From the NCBI GenBank assembly GCA_944348085.1, contig CALVMU010000009.1:1-49599 (forward strand): a stretch of 49,599 nt of DNA, read 5' to 3'. Below, piece by piece: positions 11,301 through 18,078 of this stretch. The notes beneath the pieces are model-generated. The model was given only the letters and a program-made list of their open reading frames with translations. It was not told where the DNA came from and did no database searches. Within the stretch, counting starts at the first letter, position 1, and each line of letters begins with the position of its first letter. Both the position numbers and the translations under genes were made by a program. Source of the stretch: an uncultured Clostridia bacterium (GTDB taxonomy: Bacteria > Bacillota > Clostridia > Christensenellales > UBA1242).

Positions 11301-11799
11301 AGGCTGTCAAAACAACGCAGACATAAGCATAACTGTTCGCAGAAACGGTCAAAACATTTATGTTGGCGGTGTAGTTTATGAAAATGGCGGAAGCATTATT
11401 GCTTCAGGCAACAATGCTGGCGTTTCTGCTCAAGGAAGTGGAACTTTCAGCAGCACTATTGGTGGCGTTGTTGGCTATAACAATGGCACTGCAAGCCATA
11501 TCTATAACAATGGCACAGTTTCTTCATCACAAAGCTCTGGAAGCGCAGGTCTTATCTATTATTATCGTGGAGGACGAGTTGAAACCGCATTTGAGCTTAC
11601 TGGTTCAACCATCATCAATTCAATTTATGGTGGGGCGGTAAATCAAGGCACAATCTATGGCTCTGGCAACTCGACTTCAAGCCTTACAGTCACAGCGCTC
11701 AGCGGTCTTAGCGATGGGCAGACCTTCACAACTGGCTTATACACAGTCACAATCAATATTGATGCCGGCACTTATAGCGCAACGCTTTCAAAAAGCTAG
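2320..11799 (+). CDS. Giant modular surface lipoprotein (Big2, Fn3-like array, GLUG-like end)
   Basis: This is a 3159-residue exported protein. It starts at TTG, supported by GAGGAGG six bases upstream. Residues 1-21 are a lipoprotein signal ending L-S-A-C, with Cys21 the predicted lipidated residue. Residues about 30-105 resemble a bacterial Ig-like (Big2) domain. Then come roughly 25-30 beta-sandwich modules of 90-100 residues, fibronectin-III-like, with recurring L-S-W-x-x-V openings and Y-x-I-x-V-x-A endings. From about 2784 (GTEDDPYII) a C-terminal beta-helix-like part begins, with GLUG-like repeats at about 2946 (LGGLVGFNSG), 3015 and 3047 (IGGVVGYNNG). There is no LPXTG motif or enzyme motif. 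Likely an adhesin or surface scaffold; ligand unknown. It probably forms an operon with the next gene. Confidence 0.85.
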   Translation: MKRYITLFIFSVCVLFGLSACAQPASIYGEFKQEEYTLNLEETIDLSQELSLTGTTLEEVSIEFSNQGILALSENTLTATESGSTLVLVKSGQETIASCQVNVNFKFDFPQNLQISLDGQLSWEESYITNGDEVVKAQGYIVYIDDTRQYQVSTNSFSFSSNGLDFGRYQVSIQAIAFDREHVLASEISPAQTVVYDYVSVVEGLSVEVSSTYLNQQATLSWNHTQNVVYDVIINDFKVNQTPLYTSSFTYDFSRFANGREITVQIVAKDLFNELMQTTSTYTISKLRSVSATFRYNSPDGYLIVNDTINDSQSVNGYIVHWSSLDGQSSGQKVIQSGEREYLDELATGIYNISLQALGGEANGGLYLNSGSGQSFTFAKLSTPEPELVYNGEIVTINLSEGDNGYVQSYKIVIGQEERIVSLTDTNQIVLDASDFSEGDNLIEIYALPTAEEGSDTGVAYFSQGEALTNRVLNSAAFTQNVYLLSDISNISHSFDTTNESQSVLTFENVEFADSFRLFINEQEIEDFSFEIGAQNTEIRFENLSQILPDENNSYQFRIEAYRQDNLSINSFGTKTLTILDAPTTAPAENGQYCWNAVEGAVYEYTIYQTDSAGENAHPYLTDSTDGLCLNEALPFGYYSIQVIAKSSDTNVYLDSNFADSSKILEDDFLVYEQIASPQIQLIEKEGVFSIVISDVEYASHYSILLDGQEIDFFDTLQNQESYTRQLIGQDFSQEKTFVLTVVASAGDRFDSTLHTSSEPSQINIIRVSAPSYQTEEGYSSSGLFGIEGEYGEKISETLTVSSGLDDAYVDHFDILVGGVKANTDNANQINLIDRGESFTVSISAIAKAQEGNNYYLNSASTNITVNRLSRPTNLAFANEELSLSDSNDNTEKYFVEVELQVASGKRTIRFFTDTDSTTINLQDKIDQFLENQAFANEFAQASGIKVRVYAYAEPYSERGVLYLQSALATTATAQTELSIDKLPSTTLSFDANDTQNLLSWNAVGAGTVYDIYNGDSLVRKDYSATSIYLNQVLNGGDLTNENMTFSVVAKNPSYLNSSSSNEVAIAKLSALDEVSLVNNGGNWQVVLNIAKSSDVGRIAKVLVNDEEVSFTAGSSTVTIDLSEYQEQTFTLAIQFVASNGTSEQVYYVNSDLFNLSLTDISENSLNGEIANDEIVWQNPYQSWQNQFVTYNLVVSANGTQFEINSYSQTSISLSQLEALTGATFDSGQISVSITSSLAPCAVSLPGSANFGQATQSFSTEKVQAVEEGTVSVALGSSNDLIERQLNSLAQITFENIWTGDVVFDVYINSTTAPAFENLSVSAPYSDCSITLSGTTFTLSISSSQLTREGENKIYLKVKQQNKISSDLTEFASSRNSNISSASLSADGTLTVRFGSYYDDTLVLKLNISEQPAQFESYQISSSVQEIDISAFLEGMSGSIELELLVVDSELSMLSSLSSTEISETKLAPISSIETSLDGQLTFNLATTGTSGTTIQFVVRDESGQEYTFSPSRESTFVYTYSLQNLVKLLSLTQEGTYNLSFANRLSGSLNSDFISYQLRFNVEEADMVFKYRQNVTSDYIIIKELPSTSNLSTSGLRIRVVRGSGAVSQTNILVDDEMLTAGYWDSNTNSFRLSLPNYGDERDDNVYASFALSINALLEEQSSGSFTIEVYRIAEENDNVYIFGSTSFALTKLNSVSGANIASSALTWTWSRGSTPAGTTPSSYIISIWQSGAQENAQTITTTSNSYDLTQVVLNSGQHSITIQAVSQNENVIASSASTTLTAYKYAQTKGVTLDNGRIVFNLNSSSGTLDENLDLVQVFYSNVNNDLAENLANIGGAGFDDIFTFQTSTVDAQTLKLVFEETDSTGQTSTGRRYTATVNAMDLLTNFTVPNGSAGTTTFLQRLDSYITSGGDTTQEIFRNLQNFYNLIKDMAQGVSDGEIIFDDFGRAIPNGYYNVSVVQTATNPSDDFIDSDPSSEKLIYVSASPTMTLFSTYDEETGEESYNASYQVRNIVDDEGALNLATEYIMLFRNQTSLENAYRFELSFDGSSWSIFNGEQSLPDVISGDANSFTINFTALGETMNGEDYLIDKANQYYVYTYAVGNNNSCYGKSEQLDLTFLTIEQNNLSFADGVFTITTSGNEIGSDILIRYRRQYTSGTEVQEVITRAETDNEGRVVLNDYLTTAGLYDYVIFNVMGQINNVANTMKLPSVSYGILNLYKLNIPTLTTTSNMLQISANSSDSSHGPFKYRLENEASDLSVTSTAEFYGQDGYRQLNFDHNETDISGLNNVIFIPTTSILGSGFIIEDYEDSIYDFEKVINNAIVLASNTSSISVQSLPAVENLRIENGNLAWDEIVLDGQQLSEGAEIVYKVVVEYLDDSQSYDRREFFTLNSYFDTAEIDYTLAQGDGRYFNFAVYAYAGNISESGTELVEGGYIDIASPITFDNGSNVLYSTPTTLTQISKQNAPEFALVDQVYDGKFAIARTEENLSFAVELVWSGGREVTLTQSDYRVTTGEIGEGDAVTDVYFIEIINEAYAASTSFTIRIYAYKENAIKSAPLTSKSVYKLPAVTKSDIVLGFDTVSQINSLSLASYFEDHQYAFANNMYEIVVNGLAETILNSDSMQIANAADLAGQTLTIIVRAKDGITNYLTSESYSIEITQFVEPTDEEGTPLVEFVVDRDNVRLVWNIAQGADYDVSQDYEFIIELVYQSGKTEVQTVTNYDLISTDDGEYKQYYYQPRNQEIITDVNIYGRKITNTDQLELYGPITINLDNPIDFRLFASGSGTEDDPYIIENGDNFNNISLRDSQDETVYFALGANIELTLDNEDFFLENFYGSLDGRDYTITVNFEKEAFVSENATINKNVSTRADQAINFSFSQSLIKTINEGAIVKNMNIAISHNLTSASNYQAIVLSGLATENYGTVSAVNLTSLEGTFGQSISTLALGGLVGFNSGIVEDCNNMANIEMTTQNSSTINLMFGAIVLKNESGGQILGCQNNADISITVRRNGQNIYVGGVVYENGGSIIASGNNAGVSAQGSGTFSSTIGGVVGYNNGTASHIYNNGTVSSSQSSGSAGLIYYYRGGRVETAFELTGSTIINSIYGGAVNQGTIYGSGNSTSSLTVTALSGLSDGQTFTTGLYTVTINIDAGTYSATLSKS

Positions 11800-11833
11800 C
11801 ATTATATTTCAAAAACAGGAATAAACATATTCT

Positions 11834-12727
11834 ATGAAAAAATTTACCATAATTTTGTCGGCACTTTTGTTTGTGCTGTGTCTCGGTTTTGGCGGAAGAA
11901 GCACATATGCTTCTCAGTCAAATGAAAGCTTTATCAAAGTTCAGACAATTTCATATCAGAGTGGCGCTGTTTTGCAAGGGTTTTATTTCTCTTGCGATGA
12001 TGAAATGCTTGCCTTAAATGGCGCCGACTCTCAAACTATACAAGCTTTCAAAAATTCGCTCCTGTCACAGATAAATCATCTGAAAAGCTTGATGATAGCC
12101 TCATATTCTGCGATTTATCTTCAAAATCCAAAGCCAGAATTTGCAATTGGCGAAGGTGGTGGGCTTGAGGTCAGTTTGGTGACTGACCCAAGTTCAAATG
12201 CGCTGGGCTTTCAACTTTTGTTCACTTCGCAAGAGGCATGGGCGTTCTATCATCCATCAGACGAGAGCGAAACTCCAGCTGAAGAAAGTCCGCAGTTTAT
12301 CACAACTCACTCTTCACAAGGACAAATCCTCTTTGCGCAAACACTTTCTTCTTTAAACATGACGGTCGGTCAATACTTAAAAAGTTTGTATTTGACGGCG
12401 GCACAGTCAGTTTCGCTTTCGGTTGAAGAAAGCTATAACCCTTCATATATTTACGAGTACGCGCTCTCTTCTTCAAAAGTCCATTCCAATGCTGACAAAA
12501 TTGAATATTCAAGACTAGGTCTTTATCACCATATCTGGACGCGAAGCGAAGATCAGCTTGCTTCAAACAGCCAAATCAATCTATATTATTATCAGCCAAA
12601 CCAGCAGTGGTGGTATTTGACGGCGATTTGCATTGGCTTGGGCGTGGTGTTGATTGGAGGAGTGATTGCTATCGCAAGCAAAAAGCTTAAAAAAGAAAAA
12701 ACAAATCAGCATAAAACATTAAACTGA
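11834..12727 (+). CDS. Exported protein with C-terminal membrane anchor, unknown function
   Basis: The 297-residue product has an N-terminal signal peptide (about 1-26, ending T-Y-A-S), a roughly 235-residue extracytoplasmic part, one C-terminal membrane span (about 264-284) and a Lys-rich cytoplasmic stop-transfer tail. No enzyme motif was recognised. The gene begins 34 bases after the giant lipoprotein with no terminator between and is followed by a strong terminator, so the two are probably one transcript. It may anchor or assist the giant protein at the surface, but that is inference from position. The ribosome site is weak (AGGA about 13 bases upstream). Confidence 0.8.
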   Translation: MKKFTIILSALLFVLCLGFGGRSTYASQSNESFIKVQTISYQSGAVLQGFYFSCDDEMLALNGADSQTIQAFKNSLLSQINHLKSLMIASYSAIYLQNPKPEFAIGEGGGLEVSLVTDPSSNALGFQLLFTSQEAWAFYHPSDESETPAEESPQFITTHSSQGQILFAQTLSSLNMTVGQYLKSLYLTAAQSVSLSVEESYNPSYIYEYALSSSKVHSNADKIEYSRLGLYHHIWTRSEDQLASNSQINLYYYQPNQQWWYLTAICIGLGVVLIGGVIAIASKKLKKEKTNQHKTLN

Positions 12728-12747
12728 AAAACAAATTTTTAGAAAAG

Positions 12748-12785
12748 AAAAAAGGACAGCTTGTCATAAAAGCCTGTCCTTTTTT
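12748..12785 (+). terminator. Rho-independent terminator
   Basis: A 12-bp perfect stem (AAAAAAGGACAG / CTGTCCTTTTTT, 12748-12759 and 12774-12785) with a U tract closes the giant-lipoprotein operon. Confidence 0.9.
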
Positions 12786-12844
12786 GTATATTACAATAAG
12801 TGACTTTAAAACGACAATCAATCTGATTTTATAAAGGGGGAATT

Positions 12845-13609
12845 GTGGAAATTTTAGCACTTGCATTTTTGGGTCTGTTGCAAGGGTTGACCGAGTTTTT
12901 GCCAGTTTCGTCAAGCGGGCATTTGGTTTTGTTTGGCAACCTTTTCAAACTTGAAGAAACCCTTTTCGTTTCAATCATTCTGCATGTCGCAACGCTTTTG
13001 TCAGTTGTGATTGTTTTCAGAAAAGAGATTTGGCACATTCTGCGACATCCTTTTTCAAAAGAAGGGCTAAATCTTATCATTGCAACAATTCCAACTTGCT
13101 TGATTGCGCTGATTGCTCTTCCAATTGCAAAGATTTCGTTTGAAGGCAAATTTTTGGGCATTTCATTTTTGATAAGTGCAATCCTATTGTTTTTTGCTGA
13201 GAAAAAGAAAAATTCTCGCCCCTTTGTAGCAAAACAAATTTCCACAAAAGAAGCGCTCTTTATGGGCATTGCGCAAGGGCTGGCAATCTTTCCTGGCATT
13301 TCACGCTCAGGCGCAACGATAAGCGCAGGTCTGTTTTCTGGCGTAGACAAAAGCGAGTCGGCAAAGTTTTCATTTATCATGTCTCTTCCTATCATCGTTT
13401 TGTCGCTGATTATGGAAATTTTTGAGATTTCGCAGTCAAATGTGTCAATTTCAGTTTCGCCACTCGGTCTTTCGCTTGCCTTTATCATAGCCTGCGTTGT
13501 CGGCATTTTGTCAATCAAATTGATAGTAAAGCTGACATCAAACTCAAGCTTAAAATATTTCAGCGCCTATCTTGTTTTGATCGCAATTGCATCATTCATC
13601 ATTTTATAG
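12845..13609 (+). CDS. uppP: Undecaprenyl-diphosphatase UppP (BacA)
   Basis: This 254-residue polytopic membrane enzyme dephosphorylates undecaprenyl diphosphate to recycle the lipid carrier for cell-wall synthesis. Both family signatures are present: LLQGLTEFLPVSSSGHLVL near the N-terminus (with the catalytic-region Glu and Ser residues) and FPGISRSGATI at about 150. Around seven hydrophobic segments are visible. The start is GTG at 12845, fixed by AAAGGGGG five bases upstream. The gene sits 10 bases ahead of the P-type ATPase with no terminator between, so they form a two-gene operon. Overproduction of this enzyme gives bacitracin tolerance in other bacteria. Confidence 0.95.
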   Translation: MEILALAFLGLLQGLTEFLPVSSSGHLVLFGNLFKLEETLFVSIILHVATLLSVVIVFRKEIWHILRHPFSKEGLNLIIATIPTCLIALIALPIAKISFEGKFLGISFLISAILLFFAEKKKNSRPFVAKQISTKEALFMGIAQGLAIFPGISRSGATISAGLFSGVDKSESAKFSFIMSLPIIVLSLIMEIFEISQSNVSISVSPLGLSLAFIIACVVGILSIKLIVKLTSNSSLKYFSAYLVLIAIASFIIL

Positions 13610-13619
13610 AAGGAGAGGT

Positions 13620-16244
13620 ATGGAGTTTTATAAAAAGTCGGTCTCAGAAAGTTTAAAAGAGGTTGCTTCCTCGTCAAATGGTTTGACTGAAGAAGAGGCA
13701 AAAGCGCGTGAAAAAGACCTCTTTCATGAAGAGTTTTTTGATGAAAAGCACGGCATAGTCAGTAAATTTTTTGCGCAGTTTTTTGACCTTATGATAATCA
13801 TTTTGCTTCTTGCCTCAATCATTTCAATTGCAATTGGCATTGCACAAAAGACAAGCGAAGAGATCATTGACGGAGTTGCAATTCTTGCGATTGTGATCAT
13901 GAATGCAATTTTTGGTGTTGTTCAAGAAAACAAAGCGGAAAAATCTTTGGCGGCGCTAAAAAAATTGACAGAGCAAGAGGTTTTTGTCTATCGAGATGGC
14001 TCGCTTAAAAAAATCTCTTCAAGCGAGCTTGTTATTGGTGATGTCATTTCGCTTGAGGCTGGAACAATTCTTCCTGCTGACTGCCGATTGATTGAAGGGT
14101 ATGAACTTAAAATAGATGAGTCTTCACTTACTGGTGAGAGCGAAGCAACGCTGAAATCTACCGATTTTGTTTCAGAAAAAACGCTGTCAATTTCAGAGCA
14201 AAAAAACATGGTCTTCAAAGGCACAAATGTCACTTATGGCAGAGGCAAAGCTGTCGTGGTCGCCCTTGGCATCAACACCGAGTTTGGCAAAATTGCAAAA
14301 GGCATAAAGGAAAGCGCAAAAGAGCTTACTCCTCTTCAAAAAAGCATCAAAGGCGTTGCCAAGGTTTTGACTTTTCTTGTGCTTATCATTGCCTTTATCA
14401 CTTTTGTTATTGAAATTTGCATTTCGCCAGCAAACATAATGGAAGCCTTTTTGACAGCCGTTGCCATTGCCGTTGCTGCCATTCCTGAAAGCATGCCTGC
14501 GGTCATCACAATCATCATGAGCATGGGCATTGCGCGTCTTGCCAAACAAAAGGCGGTTGTAAAACGCATGCACGCGGTTGAAACACTGGGGTGCTGTGAT
14601 GTTATTTGCTCAGACAAGACCGGCACAATCACCGAAAACAAAATGACAGTCACTGCCACATATTTTGATGGCGAGCTTAAAAAAGAAAACTTTAAAAAGA
14701 GTGCTGGTTTTGAAACTTTTTGCAGATTTATGCTTCTTTGCAATGACTCAAGCTTTTCAAAAGGCTCTTTTGTTGGCGACCCAACAGAAGTGGCGCTGTC
14801 AAATTTTTGTTTGAAAGAAGGCTATCGAAAAAGCGAAATTGACAAAACCTATCCTCGCATAAAAGAAAAACCCTTTGACAGCACAAGAAAGTTGATGTCG
14901 GTTTCTTACAACGAAAATGGTCAAGAGGTTATGGTCACAAAAGGGGCAGTTGACTTCTTGCTTGAAAAATGCTCGCATGTTTGGCTGAAAGGGCAAATGT
15001 ATCCGATGACCGACAAACTTAAAAGCGAAATAGTCAAAGCAAACAAGGCAATGTCAAAAAAGGCGCTCAGGGTGCTTGCGTTTGCTTTCAAAACAAATGT
15101 GGGCGGAACGCTTGACGAGCAAAACCTTGTGTTTGCAGGTCTTGTTGGAATGATTGACCCGCCGAGAAAGGAAATTGCTCACGCGGTAAAAAAATGCAAA
15201 CGAGCAGGCATGCGTGCGGTTATGATAACAGGTGACCACAAAGACACAGCATTTGCAATCGCAAAAGAGATTGGGCTTACTGACAATGAAAGCGCTGTGC
15301 TTTGTGGCTCAGAGCTTGACAAACTTTCTGATGATGAGCTTGACAAAATCATATCTTCAATTTCTGTTTTTGCAAGGGTCAGTCCAGAAAACAAGGTTCG
15401 CATAGTTGAGGCACTCAAAAAGCAGGGGCACATTGTTGCCATGACAGGTGACGGAGTCAACGACGCGCCAAGTCTTAAACGCGCAAACATTGGAATTGGC
15501 ATGGGCAAAAGTGGAACCGATGTTGCCAAAGAGGTTGCCGACATCATCATCACTGACGACAATTTTGCAACCATTGTGGTCGCGGTTGAAGAGGGACGAA
15601 AAATTTATCAAAACATTCAAAAGACGGTCAAGTTTTTGTTTTCTGCAAACATGGCGGAGCTTTTGTCACTGTTCTTTGTCACAATTTTCTTTCCGCAATA
15701 TGTCTTTTTGTTGCCCGTTCAAATTCTGTTTGTCAATTTGATAACCGACTCGCTTCCTGCGGTTGCGCTTGGAGTGGAACTGCCAGAGAAGGATCTTATG
15801 TCGCATCCGCCACGAGATGCAAAGAAGGGGCTGTTCTCAGACGGCGTTGGAATTTCAATTGTTGTGCTTGGCATGGTTCAAACACTGCTTGTTGTGCTTT
15901 CATATATCATAGGGCTCTATGTTTTTGGCGAGTATACTGCTACAACAATGGCGTTCTACACACTCAACATGATTCAGATGTTCTATTTGGCTTCAATGCG
16001 CACAAACGCGCCTTTCTATAAATCAAAGCCACACAAAAACAAATTTTTCCTTCTGGCAGTTGGTTTCTGCTTTGCTCTGATTGCGCTGTTTGCCTTCACG
16101 CCTTTAAGGTCAATCTTTGGGCTTGAAAAACTTTCGTTTTCTGCATGGCTTATCATTTTGGGGCTTTGCATTCTCATGCTTCTTATCAGCGAGCTTTACA
16201 AGTTTTGCGAAAAGAAAATTTTGGCAAAAAAACTTAAAAAATAG
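13620..16244 (+). CDS. P-type Ca2+-transporting ATPase (type IIA-like)
   Basis: The 874-residue pump should export Ca2+ across the plasma membrane using ATP. The start is ATG at 13620, with AAGGAGAGG just upstream; an in-frame ATG at 13587 lies inside uppP and lacks a ribosome site. Visible in order: cation-ATPase N-terminal domain, actuator TGES, the M4 motif AAIPESMPA (the usual PEGLP is PESMP but the ion-binding Glu is kept), phosphorylation motif DKTGTIT, the hinge TGDGVNDAPSLK, M5 SANMAELLSLF (Asn and Glu kept) and M6 FVNLITDSLPA (Asn, Thr, Asp kept). These match both Ca2+ sites of SERCA-type pumps, so Ca2+ is the likely ion, though Mn2+ cannot be excluded. Confidence 0.92.
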   Translation: MEFYKKSVSESLKEVASSSNGLTEEEAKAREKDLFHEEFFDEKHGIVSKFFAQFFDLMIIILLLASIISIAIGIAQKTSEEIIDGVAILAIVIMNAIFGVVQENKAEKSLAALKKLTEQEVFVYRDGSLKKISSSELVIGDVISLEAGTILPADCRLIEGYELKIDESSLTGESEATLKSTDFVSEKTLSISEQKNMVFKGTNVTYGRGKAVVVALGINTEFGKIAKGIKESAKELTPLQKSIKGVAKVLTFLVLIIAFITFVIEICISPANIMEAFLTAVAIAVAAIPESMPAVITIIMSMGIARLAKQKAVVKRMHAVETLGCCDVICSDKTGTITENKMTVTATYFDGELKKENFKKSAGFETFCRFMLLCNDSSFSKGSFVGDPTEVALSNFCLKEGYRKSEIDKTYPRIKEKPFDSTRKLMSVSYNENGQEVMVTKGAVDFLLEKCSHVWLKGQMYPMTDKLKSEIVKANKAMSKKALRVLAFAFKTNVGGTLDEQNLVFAGLVGMIDPPRKEIAHAVKKCKRAGMRAVMITGDHKDTAFAIAKEIGLTDNESAVLCGSELDKLSDDELDKIISSISVFARVSPENKVRIVEALKKQGHIVAMTGDGVNDAPSLKRANIGIGMGKSGTDVAKEVADIIITDDNFATIVVAVEEGRKIYQNIQKTVKFLFSANMAELLSLFFVTIFFPQYVFLLPVQILFVNLITDSLPAVALGVELPEKDLMSHPPRDAKKGLFSDGVGISIVVLGMVQTLLVVLSYIIGLYVFGEYTATTMAFYTLNMIQMFYLASMRTNAPFYKSKPHKNKFFLLAVGFCFALIALFAFTPLRSIFGLEKLSFSAWLIILGLCILMLLISELYKFCEKKILAKKLKK

Positions 16245-16263
16245 GCAAAAATGCCTATTTTTT
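16236..16263 (+). terminator. Rho-independent terminator overlapping the ATPase stop codon
   Basis: A 12-bp stem AAAAAATAGGCA / TGCCTATTTTTT flanks a short A loop; the TAG stop of the ATPase gene lies inside the 5' arm. Confidence 0.9.
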
Positions 16264-16314
16264 GTTATTTAGACATTTTAACAAGAAAAATTATTTTAAT
16301 TCTTGAAAAATTTG

Positions 16315-16323
16315 TGATAAAAT
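16315..16323 (+). promoter_or_regulatory. Extended -10 six bases before holB ATG (leaderless start)
   Basis: TG-A-TAAAAT (16315-16323) ends exactly six bases before the ATG at 16330. No Shine-Dalgarno lies in the interval and no good -35 is seen. The start codon should be at or next to the 5' end of the mRNA. Confidence 0.65.
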
Positions 16324-16329
16324 GTATGC

Positions 16330-17265
16330 ATGGAAGTTTTTGAAATTATCAAACAAAGCGATGACTTTAAATATTTTGCAAACGCTAAAAAAATGCCACA
16401 TTCCATTTTGCTGTTTTCAAAAGATGAGCAATATTCTCTTGAGCTGGCAAAGCTTTTGGCAATTCAAATTTTGGATGGCAAGGTTGACAGTGAAAGCGAA
16501 GTTTTCAAAAAAGTTATGCTTTTTTCACATCCAGATGTGAAATATTATCCTTCCAAAAATCAACTGCTTGTTGCTGACAGCGAAGAGATTGTCAGCGAAA
16601 GTTTTGTCAAGCCGATTTTTTCAAACAGCAAAGTTTTTATTATAAAAAACATTGACAACTCAATGGAGAGCGCGCAAAACAAACTGTTGAAAACGCTTGA
16701 AGAGCCGTCAAAACACGCCTATCTTATTTTGACTTGCTTTAATCCTGCTCTGGTGCTTCCAACAATCAAGTCAAGATGCGCCAAAAGAGATTTGGCAAAG
16801 CTGAGTGATGAGCAGATAGAGTCAGTTTTAGGAAATGAAAATCCTCTTGCCATCAAACTTGCTGATGGCGGTCTTGGTAAAGCAATTTCGCTCAGTCAAA
16901 AACCTGACCTTGACGAAATTTTTGCTTTGGCGCTTGACATTATGACCAAAATGAAGTCGAGCAAAGAGGTTTTGTCTTATTCAAAACGCATGCAAAAATT
17001 TTCAAAAGACTTTCAACTTATTGTAGAGTGCATGTCGCTTATTTTGGAGGACCTTTTAAAGCTGAAAACTGGCGGAAAAATTCGGCTTGAAATGTTTGGA
17101 GAAGAGCTGAAAAAGGCAAGCGAAGGTTATTCAATCAAAGCGCTCACAAAAATCAACGGAAAAATAAATGACGAGCAAAAGGAAGTTTTTTATAATGTAA
17201 ATCAACTTATTGCTATGGAAAACTTGCTGTTAAACATCTTGGAGGTTAAATATATATGCAAATAG
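16330..17265 (+). CDS. holB: DNA polymerase III clamp-loader subunit delta'
   Basis: The 311-residue protein is the delta' stator of the clamp loader that places the sliding clamp on DNA. The family core is clear: FIIKNIDNSMESAQNKLLKT, then LEEPSKHAYLILTCF and LPTIKSRC (the sensor S-R-C region). The nucleotide-binding loop is absent and the zinc-binding Cys cluster is missing; a non-ATP-binding delta' is normal. Gene order holB-ricT-trmN6 is the conserved Firmicutes arrangement. The stop lies 10 bases inside ricT. Translation is predicted to start on a leaderless transcript. Confidence 0.9.
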   Translation: MEVFEIIKQSDDFKYFANAKKMPHSILLFSKDEQYSLELAKLLAIQILDGKVDSESEVFKKVMLFSHPDVKYYPSKNQLLVADSEEIVSESFVKPIFSNSKVFIIKNIDNSMESAQNKLLKTLEEPSKHAYLILTCFNPALVLPTIKSRCAKRDLAKLSDEQIESVLGNENPLAIKLADGGLGKAISLSQKPDLDEIFALALDIMTKMKSSKEVLSYSKRMQKFSKDFQLIVECMSLILEDLLKLKTGGKIRLEMFGEELKKASEGYSIKALTKINGKINDEQKEVFYNVNQLIAMENLLLNILEVKYICK

Positions 17266-18074
17266 AAGTGGTAAGCGCCAGATTTTATAAAGGGTTTCAA
17301 GACTACTATTTTTCACCAAATGGGCTTGAGCTTAAAAATGGCGACAAGGTGATTGTTGACACCGAAAAAGGCAAAGATCTTGTGACAATCGTGGGTGACA
17401 AAAAAATGATTGATGCATCTACTCTTACAGAACCGCTTAAAAATGTGGTCAAAAAAGCAAGCGAAGACGAAGTCAAAGATGCTGAAGAGAACATGGCAAA
17501 AGCATCCAAACTTTTACCAGAGATAAGAGAAATTGTGAAAAAAGAAAACCTTGAAATGAAGGTTGTTTCGGTCGAGAGCAACTATAACTATTCAAAACTT
17601 GTGATAAATTTCACTTCAGAAGGCAGGGTTGACTTTCGAGATCTTGTCAAAAAACTTGCCGAAAAATATAAGACTCGAATTGAGCTCAGGCAAATTGGGC
17701 CACGCGACGCAACAAGGCTTATGCCATGTCTTGGCGTTTGCGGAAAACAAACCTGTTGCAGTCAAGGTGTCAAATTCAATGACCATGTCAGCATCAAAAT
17801 GGCAAAAAATCAATCGCTGAGCCTAAATCCAAACAGCATAAGTGGACTTTGCGGAAAGCTGCTTTGCTGTCTTGCCTATGAAAATCAGTATTATAGCGAA
17901 ACACTTAAAATGATGCCAAAAATAAACAGCATGGTTACCACGCCAGACGGCACAGGCAAGGTGATGTATCTTGACCTTATAAAGAAAAAGGTTTTGGTAA
18001 AATTTCAGTCAGAGCAGTCAACTGAAATCAAGGTCTATGACTGCGGTCAACTCAAGTTTAAAAAAGAGGACTAG
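17256..18074 (+). CDS. ricT: RicT (YaaT), PSP1-domain protein
   Basis: The 272-residue PSP1-domain protein is the RicT/YaaT subunit known in Bacillus to act with RicA and RicF on RNase Y-dependent mRNA maturation, sporulation and competence. A Cys-rich core carries CLGVCGKQTCC (about 166-176) and GLCGKLLCC (about 198-206), fitting iron-sulphur ligation described for the Ric complex; the basic-acidic PSP1 fold surrounds it. The start ATG at 17256 has GGAGG about 10 bases upstream and overlaps the end of holB. The yabA gene that usually lies between ricT and trmN6 in Bacillus is missing here. RicA and RicF are not in the window. Confidence 0.92.
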   Translation: MQIEVVSARFYKGFQDYYFSPNGLELKNGDKVIVDTEKGKDLVTIVGDKKMIDASTLTEPLKNVVKKASEDEVKDAEENMAKASKLLPEIREIVKKENLEMKVVSVESNYNYSKLVINFTSEGRVDFRDLVKKLAEKYKTRIELRQIGPRDATRLMPCLGVCGKQTCCSQGVKFNDHVSIKMAKNQSLSLNPNSISGLCGKLLCCLAYENQYYSETLKMMPKINSMVTTPDGTGKVMYLDLIKKKVLVKFQSEQSTEIKVYDCGQLKFKKED

Positions 18075-18078
18075 CAAA

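Noticed and set aside
13587-13619. Upstream start for the P-type ATPase
   Set aside because: It lies within the uppP end and has no ribosome site; ATG 13620 follows AAGGAGAGG.
18037-18078. Upstream ATG for trmN6
   Set aside because: It overlaps ricT by 38 bases and lacks a ribosome site, while GTG 18079 has AGAGGA at good spacing.
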